Of a DNA stretch of 64,000 nt, positions 25,760 to 34,697 are shown piece by piece. The notes beneath the pieces were generated by a model that had not been told where the DNA came from, did no database searches, and saw only the letters and a list, made by a program, of their open reading frames with translations. A program made the position numbers and the translations under genes. Position 1 is the stretch's first letter. Every line of letters starts with the position of its first letter. Location: contig OZ240674.1 of the NCBI GenBank assembly GCA_965198795.1, positions 310,001-374,000 on the forward strand, in the 5' to 3' direction. This stretch comes from G965198795 sp965198795 (GTDB taxonomy: Bacteria > Pseudomonadota > Alphaproteobacteria > Rhodospirillales > Casp-alpha2).

Positions 25760-26290
25760 TCAGAGCGGTTTTTCGTAGTGGAACCGGCGCAGGCCGCCGC
25801 CAGCCGCGCGGGTTGTCTGCGCTTCGGCGACTTCTTCCCGGACCAGCCGATAGCCGCTGTTCTCATATAGTGATTTCGCCTGGGGCTGCAGTTCCGACGT
25901 CGATAAGATGACGCCCGCATAGCCATATTCCTTGCAAAAACCTTCCGCATGGGAAAGCAGCAACCGTCCAAGCCCTCTCCCGCGGAATGGCGCATCCACG
26001 TACATGCGGCGCACCTCGCCCGCGGGTTCGTCCGACTCCGTTGCCGCCGCCTCGACCCCGACCATCCCGGCCACGCCGTTGTTGAGCGTCGCGACCCAGA
26101 AACCGAATCCGTCCCGCGCCAGATAATAGTCCTCGATCCGCTCAATCTCTTCTTTCAAGGCGCGCGCGATATAGGCCTCGAAAACATCTTCCCGCGCTTT
26201 CGCGATATGGCGGTTCCAGGCGATGAAAATCCCACGCACCCGGGATAGGTCGGACTCGTCGTAGGGGCGGATGAGGACATCATCGTCCAT
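25760..26290 (-). CDS. GNAT-family N-acetyltransferase
   Basis: The 176-residue protein starts with IRPYDESDLSRVRGIF. It has the acetyl-CoA motif A, EVRRMYVDAPFRGRGLGRLLLSHA (R/Q-x-x-G-x-G/A), and a C-terminal LYENSGYRLV typical of the fold. It should acetylate an amine on a protein, antibiotic or small molecule; the substrate cannot be told. It begins 9 bases after cheR on the same strand, so it belongs to the chemotaxis transcription unit, where it might modify a signalling protein or simply be a passenger. Confidence 0.9.
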   Translation of the reverse strand: MDDDVLIRPYDESDLSRVRGIFIAWNRHIAKAREDVFEAYIARALKEEIERIEDYYLARDGFGFWVATLNNGVAGMVGVEAAATESDEPAGEVRRMYVDAPFRGRGLGRLLLSHAEGFCKEYGYAGVILSTSELQPQAKSLYENSGYRLVREEVAEAQTTRAAGGGLRRFHYEKPL

Positions 26291-26299
26291 GCGGGAAAA

Positions 26300-27115
26300 C
26301 TACTTGCTGGTGAGTTCGTAGATGCCTCGCTGCCCAGGCACCGGTTGGAATTTGTCGGAAACACCCAGCACAGTCTCGGCGCCGCCCAGGAACAAGCCGC
26401 CGTCCGGCGACATCAGTTTGGCGATTCCGTTCAGCACTTTTCCTTTGGTGGGTTGATCGAAGTAAATCAACACGTTCCGGCAAAACACGACGTCAAACTT
26501 ACCGAGCGGGCTCAGGTCATCAAGCAGATTGAAATACCTGTACTGCACCATCTGGCGCATTTCGGGTTTGATCCGCCAACTTTCACCCTGCTTATCGAAG
26601 TACTTTACCAGATGCGTGATCGGCAAGCCGCGCTGTACTTCGAATTGAGTGTATTCGCCGTTCTCGGCTTTCTTCAACACACGTTTGGAAATGTCCGTAC
26701 CGACGATCTCGTAGCGCCAGCCGGCCAGTTTGGCCCCTTCCTCTTTCAAGATCATGGCGAGGGAATAGGGTTCTTGACCGCTCGACGCCGCCGCGCACCA
26801 AATCCGGAACGACTTCTGTCCCTGGCGCGCTCCGATCAATTTCGGAAGTATCTGGCCCTTGAACAAATCGAACGGTTTGACGTCGCGGAAAAAGAACGAC
26901 TCGTTCGTCGTCATCGCATCGACGACTTCCTCAATCAGGTCCGGCGCCTTTTTGGTCCTAGCCTCGGTGATCAATTCCTCGACGCCCTTGACGCCGCGCC
27001 CGCGCGCGACCGGCATCAGCCGGCTTTCCAGCAAGTACGCCTTGTCTTCGCTCAGCACCAAGCCGGAACGCTCCTTGAGCATTGTCGACATGAATTGGAA
27101 GTCGTCCGGTTTCAT
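26300..27115 (-). CDS. cheR: Chemoreceptor glutamate methyltransferase
   Basis: The 271-residue protein has an N-terminal CheR_N helical domain (MKPDDFQFMSTMLKERSG) and a SAM-dependent methyltransferase domain (FRIWCAAASSGQEPYSLAM). PLGKFDVVFCRNVLIYFD follows. It methylates glutamates of chemoreceptors with SAM for adaptation. Its ATG overlaps the cheB stop by four bases (ATGA). No tetratricopeptide tail or pentapeptide receptor tether is seen. No methyl-accepting receptor gene is in the window, so receptors must be elsewhere. Confidence 0.95.
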   Translation of the reverse strand: MKPDDFQFMSTMLKERSGLVLSEDKAYLLESRLMPVARGRGVKGVEELITEARTKKAPDLIEEVVDAMTTNESFFFRDVKPFDLFKGQILPKLIGARQGQKSFRIWCAAASSGQEPYSLAMILKEEGAKLAGWRYEIVGTDISKRVLKKAENGEYTQFEVQRGLPITHLVKYFDKQGESWRIKPEMRQMVQYRYFNLLDDLSPLGKFDVVFCRNVLIYFDQPTKGKVLNGIAKLMSPDGGLFLGGAETVLGVSDKFQPVPGQRGIYELTSK

Positions 27116-28209
27116 GCCGCCCCCGCCCTCGCCATGCCCGTGACATGATCACCTAATTTATCGATCGGCAGCACAGCCTCGCATATGCCGGCAGTCGCCA
27201 CCGCCCCCGGCATTCCCCAGACCACACTGGTCGCTTCATCTTGAGCTAAAACCAGCCCGCCCGCATCGGCCAATGTTTGCGACCCCCTCAGCCCATCCTG
27301 TCCCATCCCCGTCAGGATAACGCCAAGAGCCGAACCGCCAAAACATTTCACGACACTTCGAAACATCGGGTCAACAGCCGGCCGGCAGAAGTTTTCCGGC
27401 GGTTCTTGATTGAGCTTTACAACATGGCCGGCGCCGGACGCCTCGACGACCATATGATAGTCGCCTGGCGCCACGAGTATCTCTCCGGGCCGAAGCGTAT
27501 CTCCATTGGACGCTTCGTTGGCCGGCCACCCCGTGGCGCGATTGATATGTTCGGCCAGAATTTTGGTGAATGTCGCCGGCATATGCTGGGTGATCACGAC
27601 CGGCAATCCGATGGAGGGTTTGACGTCCTTGAACAACTGAAACAGCGCCTGTGGCCCGCCTGTCGAACAGCCCACGGCGAGAATACGCGGGCGAAAACCG
27701 CCCGCGTGCGGCCGGAGGGTAACCGGTTTCGTATAAAGGGACGCCCTCGCCGCCGCGCCCGATGCGGCGGCGGGAGCGGCGCGCGGCGGCGCGCGGCTGA
27801 TCAGGCCCAATGCCCGGATCTTTTCAGTCAGCTCGCGTTTGAAATTATCGCCACCGGAAATTTCCCGGGTGGAAGACGGCTTCGACACATAATCAACGGC
27901 GCCCGCCTGTAGCGCCTGCATGCTTATCTCGGCGTTCTTCTTGGTCAGCGTGGACGCCATAATGATTTTGACGTCCGGCTTGATCGCAAGAAGTTTCGGG
28001 ATCGCCGTCAAGCCGTCCATCACCGGCATCTCAATGTCCAAGATGATGACATCCACCGGATCGCGCGCCAGGCGGTCGACCGCCATTTGGCCGTTTCCCA
28101 CGGACGCGACAATTTTCAGACCCGCTTCCGTTTCGATCATGCGCGCGACCAATCCGCGGATCACCGCAGAGTCATCGACCAGCATAACGGAAACTTCAGA
28201 ACCGCTCAT
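27112..28209 (-). CDS. cheB: Chemotaxis response regulator protein-glutamate methylesterase
   Basis: The protein has 365 residues. A receiver domain covers about 1-120 (VMLVDDSAVIRGLV, phosphorylated Asp in VIILDIEMPVMDG). A linker of Ala/Arg-rich sequence leads to the C-terminal methylesterase, whose triad includes Ser in AVGCSTGGPQAL, His in VITQHMPATF and a late Asp in GMGQDGLRG. Phosphorylation by CheA activates removal of receptor methyl groups. It is coupled to cheR by a 4-base overlap and preceded by cheY. Confidence 0.96.
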   Translation of the reverse strand: MSGSEVSVMLVDDSAVIRGLVARMIETEAGLKIVASVGNGQMAVDRLARDPVDVIILDIEMPVMDGLTAIPKLLAIKPDVKIIMASTLTKKNAEISMQALQAGAVDYVSKPSSTREISGGDNFKRELTEKIRALGLISRAPPRAAPAAASGAAARASLYTKPVTLRPHAGGFRPRILAVGCSTGGPQALFQLFKDVKPSIGLPVVITQHMPATFTKILAEHINRATGWPANEASNGDTLRPGEILVAPGDYHMVVEASGAGHVVKLNQEPPENFCRPAVDPMFRSVVKCFGGSALGVILTGMGQDGLRGSQTLADAGGLVLAQDEATSVVWGMPGAVATAGICEAVLPIDKLGDHVTGMARAGAA

Positions 28210-28272
28210 TCACTCGCCTCGATCGAAATCTCGCGCGCCATTGATCAGCACCCACTGATACTCCCCGGGCCG

Positions 28273-28638
28273 TCAGATCAGACCCACTTGCGAGAACTTC
28301 GCTTGGATGATCTCACTATCGAACGGCTTCATGATATATTCGTTGGCCCCCGCCTCGATGGCTTCTTGGATATGCTGAATATCGTTTTCGGTGGTGCAGA
28401 AAACGACAACGGGCTTATCCCCGCCCGGCATTTTGCGGAGTTCGCGCAAGAATTCGATACCGCTCATCACCGGCATATTCCAATCAAGCAACACCGCGTC
28501 GGGAATCTCTTTCCCGCACTCATCAAGCGCTTCTTGACCGTCCGCGGCCTCAAGAGTCGCGAAATCCAACTCTTTAAGGATTTTCCGGGCCACCATGCGA
28601 ATAACCTTTGAGTCGTCGACAATGAGACAGGATTTCAT
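28273..28638 (-). CDS. cheY: CheY-like single-domain response regulator
   Basis: The 121-residue receiver domain begins SCLIVDDSKVIRMVARKIL, has the phospho-acceptor Asp in DAVLLDWNMPVMSG, the conserved Thr in VVFCTTEND, and Lys in YIMKPFD. It would carry phosphate from CheA to the flagellar motor or act as a phosphate sink. The family resembles the alphaproteobacterial CheYII group (VIRMVARKIL and WNMP), which is recall rather than analysis. It lies between cheA and cheB. Confidence 0.94.
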   Translation of the reverse strand: MKSCLIVDDSKVIRMVARKILKELDFATLEAADGQEALDECGKEIPDAVLLDWNMPVMSGIEFLRELRKMPGGDKPVVVFCTTENDIQHIQEAIEAGANEYIMKPFDSEIIQAKFSQVGLI

Positions 28639-28794
28639 AAAACAAGTCCTTCCTTAGTGAGGGACACCTTCCGCCGGAGCGGCTTCAAGGTTTCGGTCAA
28701 CCGAAGCCGGAAAATGGGACCGGGTCCATGTTTAGCCTTCCGCAGCTTGCCGATCCAGAGAGAAACCACTGAAACAGTGTGTCGTGTCGAGCGC

Positions 28795-31700
28795 TCAATG
28801 ATCACCCCGTTCTCCCGATTGGCCGCTCGCCACAGCCGAGGCCACGGTCTGCGCTAAACTGGTGATGAGGGACTCCCGGTCGAATTTGGCGACATAATCG
28901 TTAAACCCGGCGCTACGGCCCCGCTCAAAGTCCTTTGCCGTGGCATGAGCCGACAAAGCCACCATGGGAACATTTTTCCAGCGCTTGTCGCCGCGAACCT
29001 GACTGGCGAATTCAAATCCGTCCATGCCCGGCATTTCGATATCGGAAATAATGACGTCGAATGTATGCCCCGCATCGGCGAGGCGCAGGGCCTCTTTCGG
29101 GTTGTCCATGGCCGTCACATGCCAACCCGCGACGGACAAGAGCGGGGTCAACAGGTTCCGGAAGAACGGACTGTCATCGACCAAGAGCGCTTTACGGGCA
29201 TCCCCGACACCTTCATAGCCGCCAGTCTCGGTGCTTCCGAACCAATCCGAGAATGCCTGGGTCAGGAAGTAACCGGCGTCAATGATATCCGTCGCCTTGC
29301 CGCTGACCACGGCCGAACCAATCAGACCCGGCTGATTTGCCGCCAACTCGATCTTCAGACGATCTTCGACGATATCGACGATTTCATCCACGACCAGTCC
29401 CATGGAGCGCTCCCGGTCCGTGAAAACCAGAATGGGTTGACGGCCTTCCGTCTTCCATTGGTGACCCGGCGAGAACGGGACCAGCGGCATCAACTGTTCA
29501 CGATACTGCACCATCATCTGGCCATGGCTGGACTCCGCCTCGGCCATATCGACTTCCTCAAGACGCGCCACCAAGGCAAGCGGCACCGCCTTGAGTTCCT
29601 GTCCGCCGGCCCGGAAGACCAAAAGGGACGTGGTGTCTTCGTTGGTCGCCACGGCTTGAACCTCCGCTTCCGTCCGGTGTTCCGTATCCATTTCGCCGAC
29701 AGCTTCGGCAATGCCGTTCGGATCCAGGATCATGATCACGCTGCCGTCGCCCAGGATGGTGTTGCCCGAGTAGAACGAAATGTCGCGCAGGATGGGCGCA
29801 ACCGGTTTGACGACGATTTCCTCGGTGTCGAACACCCGGTCCACGATGATGCCGAAAGTGTTGGAGCCCACTTGCGTGACCACGATGAACAGTTCCTCGT
29901 CCTCTTCTGTTTGGGCCGCGTCACCCGCATCTTGGGCCGCGTCACCGGCATCCGCGCCGGTGTCGGCGTCGTCACCGCCGGCCTGATTGGCTTCCGCCAA
30001 CCCGGCGAGCCTGTCTTGAACGCTCACGCCATTGGCGCTGTCATCTTTCAGCTTCAGCAGATCACGCAGCGCGATCAGCGGCAGCAACCGGTTGCGCAAG
30101 CGCAGGACCGGGCTTTCGTTGATCATTTCTATGGCGTTTTCGGACCTGGTGGACGCACGCACCAACTCCAGCACGCTGATTTGCGGAATGGCGAAACGCT
30201 CTTTGCAGCACTCGACAATCAGCGCCGAAACAATCGCCAGGGTCAACGGAATCTTTATGGTGAACGTGGAGCCTTTGCCGGTCGCCGTCTTAAGCTCAAT
30301 CGTGCCGCCGATTTTTTCGATATTCGTCCGCACAACGTCCATGCCGACACCCCGGCCGGAAACATTAGTGACTTTCTCGGCCGTTGAGAAACCGGCCTTG
30401 AAGATGAACAGACCGATCTGCTGGTCGCTCATACCCTCCATGTCCGCTTCCGTCGTCAGACCGTTTTCCAGGGCTTTTTCCTTGATCCGCTCGATGTTCA
30501 GACCACGGCCGTCGTCCTCGATCTCGATTATGATGTGTCCGCCCTCGTGATACGCGTTCAGCGTGATGGTTCCGGTTTCGGGTTTGCCGTTGCCGGAGCG
30601 CTCCTCCGGCCCTTCGAGGCCGTGGTCTGCGGAGTTCCGCACCATGTGGGTCAGCGGATCTTTGATCAGTTCCAAAACCTGGCGATCCAATTCGGTTTCA
30701 GCCCCGAGCATGACCAGTTCGATCTTCTTGTCCGCGTCCAGCGCAAGATCCCGGACAATCCGCGGCAATTTGGCCCAGGCGTTGCCGATCGGCTGCATCC
30801 GGGTCTTCATCACCCCTTCCTGCAAATCAGTGGTGATGTGACTGAGACGCTGAAGCGGGACGGTGAATTCACTATCGTCCAAGCCGCGCACCATCTGCAG
30901 AAGCTGATTACGAGTAAGCACCAGTTCGGAAACCAACGTCATCAGATCTTCCAAGACGTCAACGTTGACGCGGATGCTGGATGTGACGGCGCCGCCGGAC
31001 GCGGGAGCCGCCGCTTTCGCCGGCTCTTTCTTCTCGTCCGCCGGAGCCGGAACGTTGCCGCCGCCGGCTTTTTCCTCGGCGCGCTCTTTTTCCATATCGG
31101 CTTTCAACTGAGCCTCGGTCGCGGCCTGAATGCCGGCCCCTTCCGCGGCGGCCACCTCATCCAGTAGTTCCTGAGCCACGGGCGCGCCATGTTCGTTGGT
31201 TGCGGGTCCGGAACTCTTGGACGCCCTCTCGGCTTCCATCTCCGCCGCCAATTCCGCGTCCAAATCCGCCTTGGACTTACCTTTGACTCCGGCCGCTTCC
31301 GCGGCGCGCACCTCGTCCAGAAGCTCGGCGGCGACCGGCGCGCCGAATTCATTGGTCGGCGCGCCGACGCCGGCCGGAGCGCCGGCGGGAGCCGGTTCGG
31401 CCGGAGCGCCGGCGGGCGTCACGCCGTTGGCCATGGCGTTCAATTCGGCAATCAAGGCGCTGTCCTCACCGTCCGGCTCCTGCCCCGTATCGGCCAGAAC
31501 ATTCAACAGATCTCGAATGGTGTCGATGCAACGCAAGATCAGCGTCACCGCTTCCGGCGTGACCTCAAGCTCTTTGTCTCTGAATTTACCCAGAACGTTC
31601 TCACCAGCGTGCGCGACTGCTTCCAATCGGGGAAGACCCAGAAAGCCGCAAGTGCCTTTAATCGTGTGAACCAGACGGAAAATGTTCCCGAGGATGGCTT

Positions 31701-31797
31701 CATCGCTCGGGTCTTGTTCAAATTTCACCAACTCGACATCAAGCACGGAGAGGCTCTCGGTGGTTTCCGTCAGAAACTCGTTAAGAAGATCGTCCAT
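28795..31797 (-). CDS. cheA: Hybrid chemotaxis histidine kinase CheA with two CheW-like modules and a receiver
   Basis: This is a 1000-residue protein. The HPt domain has phospho-His44 in RLVHTIKGTCGFLG. Residues 148-245 hold two repeats of TNExGAPVAxELLDEV with an acidic helical tail. Then come dimerisation, and an HATPase with N-box HMVRNSADHGLE near 384 and DDGRG at 428-432. A CheW domain at about 520-700 is interrupted by an Asp/Ala-rich insert (601-635, DAGDAAQ twice). A second CheW-like module covers about 720-850. The C-terminal receiver has Asp919 in IISDIEMPGMDG. No cheW gene lies in the cluster, so this fusion may supply coupling itself. Confidence 0.93.
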   Translation of the reverse strand: MDDLLNEFLTETTESLSVLDVELVKFEQDPSDEAILGNIFRLVHTIKGTCGFLGLPRLEAVAHAGENVLGKFRDKELEVTPEAVTLILRCIDTIRDLLNVLADTGQEPDGEDSALIAELNAMANGVTPAGAPAEPAPAGAPAGVGAPTNEFGAPVAAELLDEVRAAEAAGVKGKSKADLDAELAAEMEAERASKSSGPATNEHGAPVAQELLDEVAAAEGAGIQAATEAQLKADMEKERAEEKAGGGNVPAPADEKKEPAKAAAPASGGAVTSSIRVNVDVLEDLMTLVSELVLTRNQLLQMVRGLDDSEFTVPLQRLSHITTDLQEGVMKTRMQPIGNAWAKLPRIVRDLALDADKKIELVMLGAETELDRQVLELIKDPLTHMVRNSADHGLEGPEERSGNGKPETGTITLNAYHEGGHIIIEIEDDGRGLNIERIKEKALENGLTTEADMEGMSDQQIGLFIFKAGFSTAEKVTNVSGRGVGMDVVRTNIEKIGGTIELKTATGKGSTFTIKIPLTLAIVSALIVECCKERFAIPQISVLELVRASTRSENAIEMINESPVLRLRNRLLPLIALRDLLKLKDDSANGVSVQDRLAGLAEANQAGGDDADTGADAGDAAQDAGDAAQTEEDEELFIVVTQVGSNTFGIIVDRVFDTEEIVVKPVAPILRDISFYSGNTILGDGSVIMILDPNGIAEAVGEMDTEHRTEAEVQAVATNEDTTSLLVFRAGGQELKAVPLALVARLEEVDMAEAESSHGQMMVQYREQLMPLVPFSPGHQWKTEGRQPILVFTDRERSMGLVVDEIVDIVEDRLKIELAANQPGLIGSAVVSGKATDIIDAGYFLTQAFSDWFGSTETGGYEGVGDARKALLVDDSPFFRNLLTPLLSVAGWHVTAMDNPKEALRLADAGHTFDVIISDIEMPGMDGFEFASQVRGDKRWKNVPMVALSAHATAKDFERGRSAGFNDYVAKFDRESLITSLAQTVASAVASGQSGERGDH

Positions 31798-32069
31798 CTT
31801 TTGATCCCCGGTTCAATTTCGCCCCGGTTTCCCGTGACTAACGGGCAACCCTTGATTATTCCAGTTCATGTGTCCCGGCTGTCCGCCAGGATGAACCAAC
31901 AGTACAATACATACGGGCCGCCGCCCTCTTATGACAAACCGTTTTACACGTTCCAGAGACGGAAAACGGACGGTTTTCACGCCCCGCTCGCGTCACGGCC
32001 TTGCCGTCACAACCTACGCGAAGCTCATGACCGCGGCAATCCTTTCATATCATTGTCATTAAAGGTAAA

Positions 32070-32726
32070 TTAGTCTGGCGGGGCTTTCGGGAACAGCACG
32101 GTAAGCCGCAAGCGGTCTTCCGGCGCCCGCTCCCAGGTGATGCGTCCGCCGCCCAATCGGGCCAGTTCCTGCGCTAGAACCGCGTGAATATTACGCGCCG
32201 TCACCTCTCCCGCCGCGCGCCCGCGCTCCAAGGCGGCGTGAATATCGGCGCGCAGCTCCGCTCCCTTACCCGACGCCGTTACCTCGACGCCAAGTCCTTC
32301 TTGAACGGACGCGGTTTGTAAGTCAATGCGGCCGCCGCGCGGCAACGCCTCGTCCGCCATCGCCAACATATTGAGCAGAACCTTGCCGTGATCCGCGTCA
32401 AAAGTTTGCGGATCATGAACGCTTTTCGGCCACGAAACATCCAGCCCTTCTTTTCCGCCCAGTCCCTCGACAAGGGCGCGAATGTCGGTGGCTTTAAATC
32501 CGCCGCCGCCGCCCGACATGCCAAAAGCCGCCCGAAAAAAAGCAAGTTTCGCCGTCAAAGCGGAAGAACTCAGCTTCACAAGGTCCAGCGCGCCACCGTC
32601 ATCTCCCTCGTCGATCAGTTCCAGCCCCGCGTTCACGGCGCCGGCCGGCCCCGCCAAGTCATGGCAAATGCGCGAGCACAGCAGTTGCGCCATGCGGACG
32701 TGATCCAATTCGTTTGCGGGCGCCAT
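32070..32726 (-). CDS. chpT: ChpT-like histidine phosphotransferase
   Basis: The 218-residue protein has the DHp-like helix with phospho-acceptor His in LLCSRICHDLAGPAGAVNAGLEL, followed by a degenerate ATPase-like fold with no nucleotide-binding boxes. This is the ChpT family that relays phosphate from CckA to CtrA and CpdR in alphaproteobacteria. ATG 32726 is preferred, with GAGG 6 bases upstream; ATG 32738 adds four residues. It lies 272 bases upstream of cheA on the same strand, which associates the cell-cycle relay with chemotaxis by position. Confidence 0.88.
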   Translation of the reverse strand: MAPANELDHVRMAQLLCSRICHDLAGPAGAVNAGLELIDEGDDGGALDLVKLSSSALTAKLAFFRAAFGMSGGGGGFKATDIRALVEGLGGKEGLDVSWPKSVHDPQTFDADHGKVLLNMLAMADEALPRGGRIDLQTASVQEGLGVEVTASGKGAELRADIHAALERGRAAGEVTARNIHAVLAQELARLGGGRITWERAPEDRLRLTVLFPKAPPD

Positions 32727-32876
32727 GGTCAGCCTCATGTATCGAGTGAGGGAATTCGGTGTGTTTTTCCGGACCCCGGCTTATTTAACGCACACTCGGC
32801 GCAATTAAAAACCTTGAGTGAGGAAGGATGTCGCGAAACGGGCGTTAAGCGTCGCGCCTGTTGCGGTGAACCGTAC

Positions 32877-32897
32877 CGTGGCATACAATATGCCACG
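32877..32897. promoter_or_regulatory. Perfect 9-bp inverted repeat upstream of formate dehydrogenase
   Basis: CGTGGCATA and TATGCCACG form exact arms around CAA, 115 bases before the fdsB start and on the upstream side of chpT. The dyad and size fit a dimeric regulator's operator. No regulator gene for formate metabolism is adjacent, so the cognate factor is unknown. Confidence 0.5.
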
Positions 32898-33012
32898 ATT
32901 AATTTCGGGTTATTTTCTCGCATCTAAGTCTCCACCTATGGGGAAAGCGGAGTTAGCATAAAGTGCGGAAGCCTCGGATTCTCCTCCGGCGCTTCATCCT
33001 GGGAGGGACCAA

Positions 33013-34695
33013 ATGACACCGTATTCAACCGCCATTCGCCGAGACTCCGGCACGCGTTCACGGCGGTCCCGCTTCCATACCAAAGGCAGACAGCTTGAAC
33101 AGCGGGCGATGGAGGAGGTCGCCGGATTGCTGAGCGGCAAACCGCGCGCGCGTGATCTGCTGATCGAGTATCTCCATCTCATTCAGGACAAATACGGGTG
33201 TTTGTCTTCAGCCCGCCTGACGGCGCTCGCCAATGAACTCAAGCTTGCCCAGACGGAAGTGTTCGAGGTGGCGACCTTCTATCATCATTTCGACGTCGTG
33301 AAAGAAGGCGAGGACGGGCCGCCCGCCCTAACCGTCCGGGTCTGTGACGGCGTCGCCTGTGAGATGAAGGGCGGACGTCAACTGATCCACCGGCTTAAAC
33401 AGATCGTTGGCCAGGACGTGCGTGTCCTGCACGCGCCCTGCGTCGGCGCTTGCGACCGCGCGCCGGTCGCCGTGGCGGGGCGGCGCCAGATTTTCAAAGC
33501 GACGGAACAAGCCGTCGCCAAGGCCATCGCCGCCGGCGACACCAAGACGCCGCGGATCGATTATCTGTCCCTGGAAAATTACCGGGCCGAGGGCGGCTAC
33601 GCGGTGATCTCGGATTGCTTTGCAGGCAGGCGGGACCGCGATTCGATGATCGAAATGATCGACGTCTCCGGCCTGCGCGGCCTGGGCGGCGCGGGCTTTC
33701 CGACGGCGCGCAAGTGGGGTTTCATGAAGAACGCGCCGAAGCCCCGTCTGGTCGCGATTAACGCCGACGAGGGCGAACCCGGCACCTTCAAGGACCGCCA
33801 TTGTTTAGAAACTCAGCCCCACCGGGTCATCGAAGGCACGTTGATCGCCGCTTGGTCCGTGGATGCGGAAGCGGCCTACATCTATATCCGTGACGAATAT
33901 CCGCAATGCGTCGAAACCATGAGGATGGAAATCGAAAAAGCGGAAGCCGCCGGTCTGTGCGGCGACGTCAAACTGCACGTGCGCCGCGGCGCGGGCGCCT
34001 ACATATGCGGCGAGGAAAGCGGCATGTTGGAAAGCATCGAGGGCAAGCGCGGCCTGCCGCGCAACCGCCCTCCCTTTCCGGCGCAAGCGGGCCTATGGGG
34101 CAAGCCGACGCTTATAAACAACGTCGAGACCGTCTATTGGCTGCCGAAAATCGCCGCCGAGGGTCCCGACTGGTACAAGGACCAGGGCCGTCCGCACTTT
34201 TTTTCGGTTTCGGGCCGGGTGAGGGAGCCGGGCGTGAGGCTGGCCCCCGCCGGCACGACGGCGCGCCAACTGGTCGAGGATTATTGCGGCGGCATGGAGG
34301 ACGGCCATACGTTCAAGGCCTACCTGCCGGGCGGCGCGTCCGGCGGCATTCTGCCGGAAAGCCTGGCCGATGAACCGTTGGACTTCGGCGCGCTCGACAA
34401 ATATGGCTGCTTCATCGGTTCCAGCGCCGTGGTTGTCTTCTCCCAGGAAGATAAAATCGGCGATGTGGCCCGGAACCTGATCAGATTCTTCGAGGATGAA
34501 AGCTGTGGTCAATGCACGCCCTGCCGGGTCGGTTGCGAGAAAATGCTGAAGCTGATCAGCCAGCCGAAATGGGATGAAGAGTTGATCGGGGAATTGAGCG
34601 GCGCCATGCGCGACGCCTCCATCTGCGGCCTCGGCCAGGCCGCCCCCAATCCAGTCATTTCCGCCATGCGCTTCTTTGCCGAAGAGGTGAAATAG
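33013..34695 (+). CDS. fdsB: NAD-linked formate dehydrogenase, fused gamma-beta subunit (NuoE-NuoF type)
   Basis: The protein has 560 residues. An N-terminal thioredoxin-like NuoE domain (about 30-180) has [2Fe-2S] cysteines in CDGVACE and PCVGAC. A NuoF domain follows, with FMN-binding GLRGLGGAGFPTARKW, NAD-binding INADEGEPGTFKDRH and the [4Fe-4S] cluster ESCGQCTPCRVGC. It passes electrons from FdsA to NAD+. In Rhodobacter and Cupriavidus these are separate FdsG and FdsB; here they are one chain. ATG 33013 has GGGAGGG 6 bases upstream. It ends 2 bases before fdsA. Confidence 0.93.
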   Translation: MTPYSTAIRRDSGTRSRRSRFHTKGRQLEQRAMEEVAGLLSGKPRARDLLIEYLHLIQDKYGCLSSARLTALANELKLAQTEVFEVATFYHHFDVVKEGEDGPPALTVRVCDGVACEMKGGRQLIHRLKQIVGQDVRVLHAPCVGACDRAPVAVAGRRQIFKATEQAVAKAIAAGDTKTPRIDYLSLENYRAEGGYAVISDCFAGRRDRDSMIEMIDVSGLRGLGGAGFPTARKWGFMKNAPKPRLVAINADEGEPGTFKDRHCLETQPHRVIEGTLIAAWSVDAEAAYIYIRDEYPQCVETMRMEIEKAEAAGLCGDVKLHVRRGAGAYICGEESGMLESIEGKRGLPRNRPPFPAQAGLWGKPTLINNVETVYWLPKIAAEGPDWYKDQGRPHFFSVSGRVREPGVRLAPAGTTARQLVEDYCGGMEDGHTFKAYLPGGASGGILPESLADEPLDFGALDKYGCFIGSSAVVVFSQEDKIGDVARNLIRFFEDESCGQCTPCRVGCEKMLKLISQPKWDEELIGELSGAMRDASICGLGQAAPNPVISAMRFFAEEVK

Positions 34696-34697
34696 CA

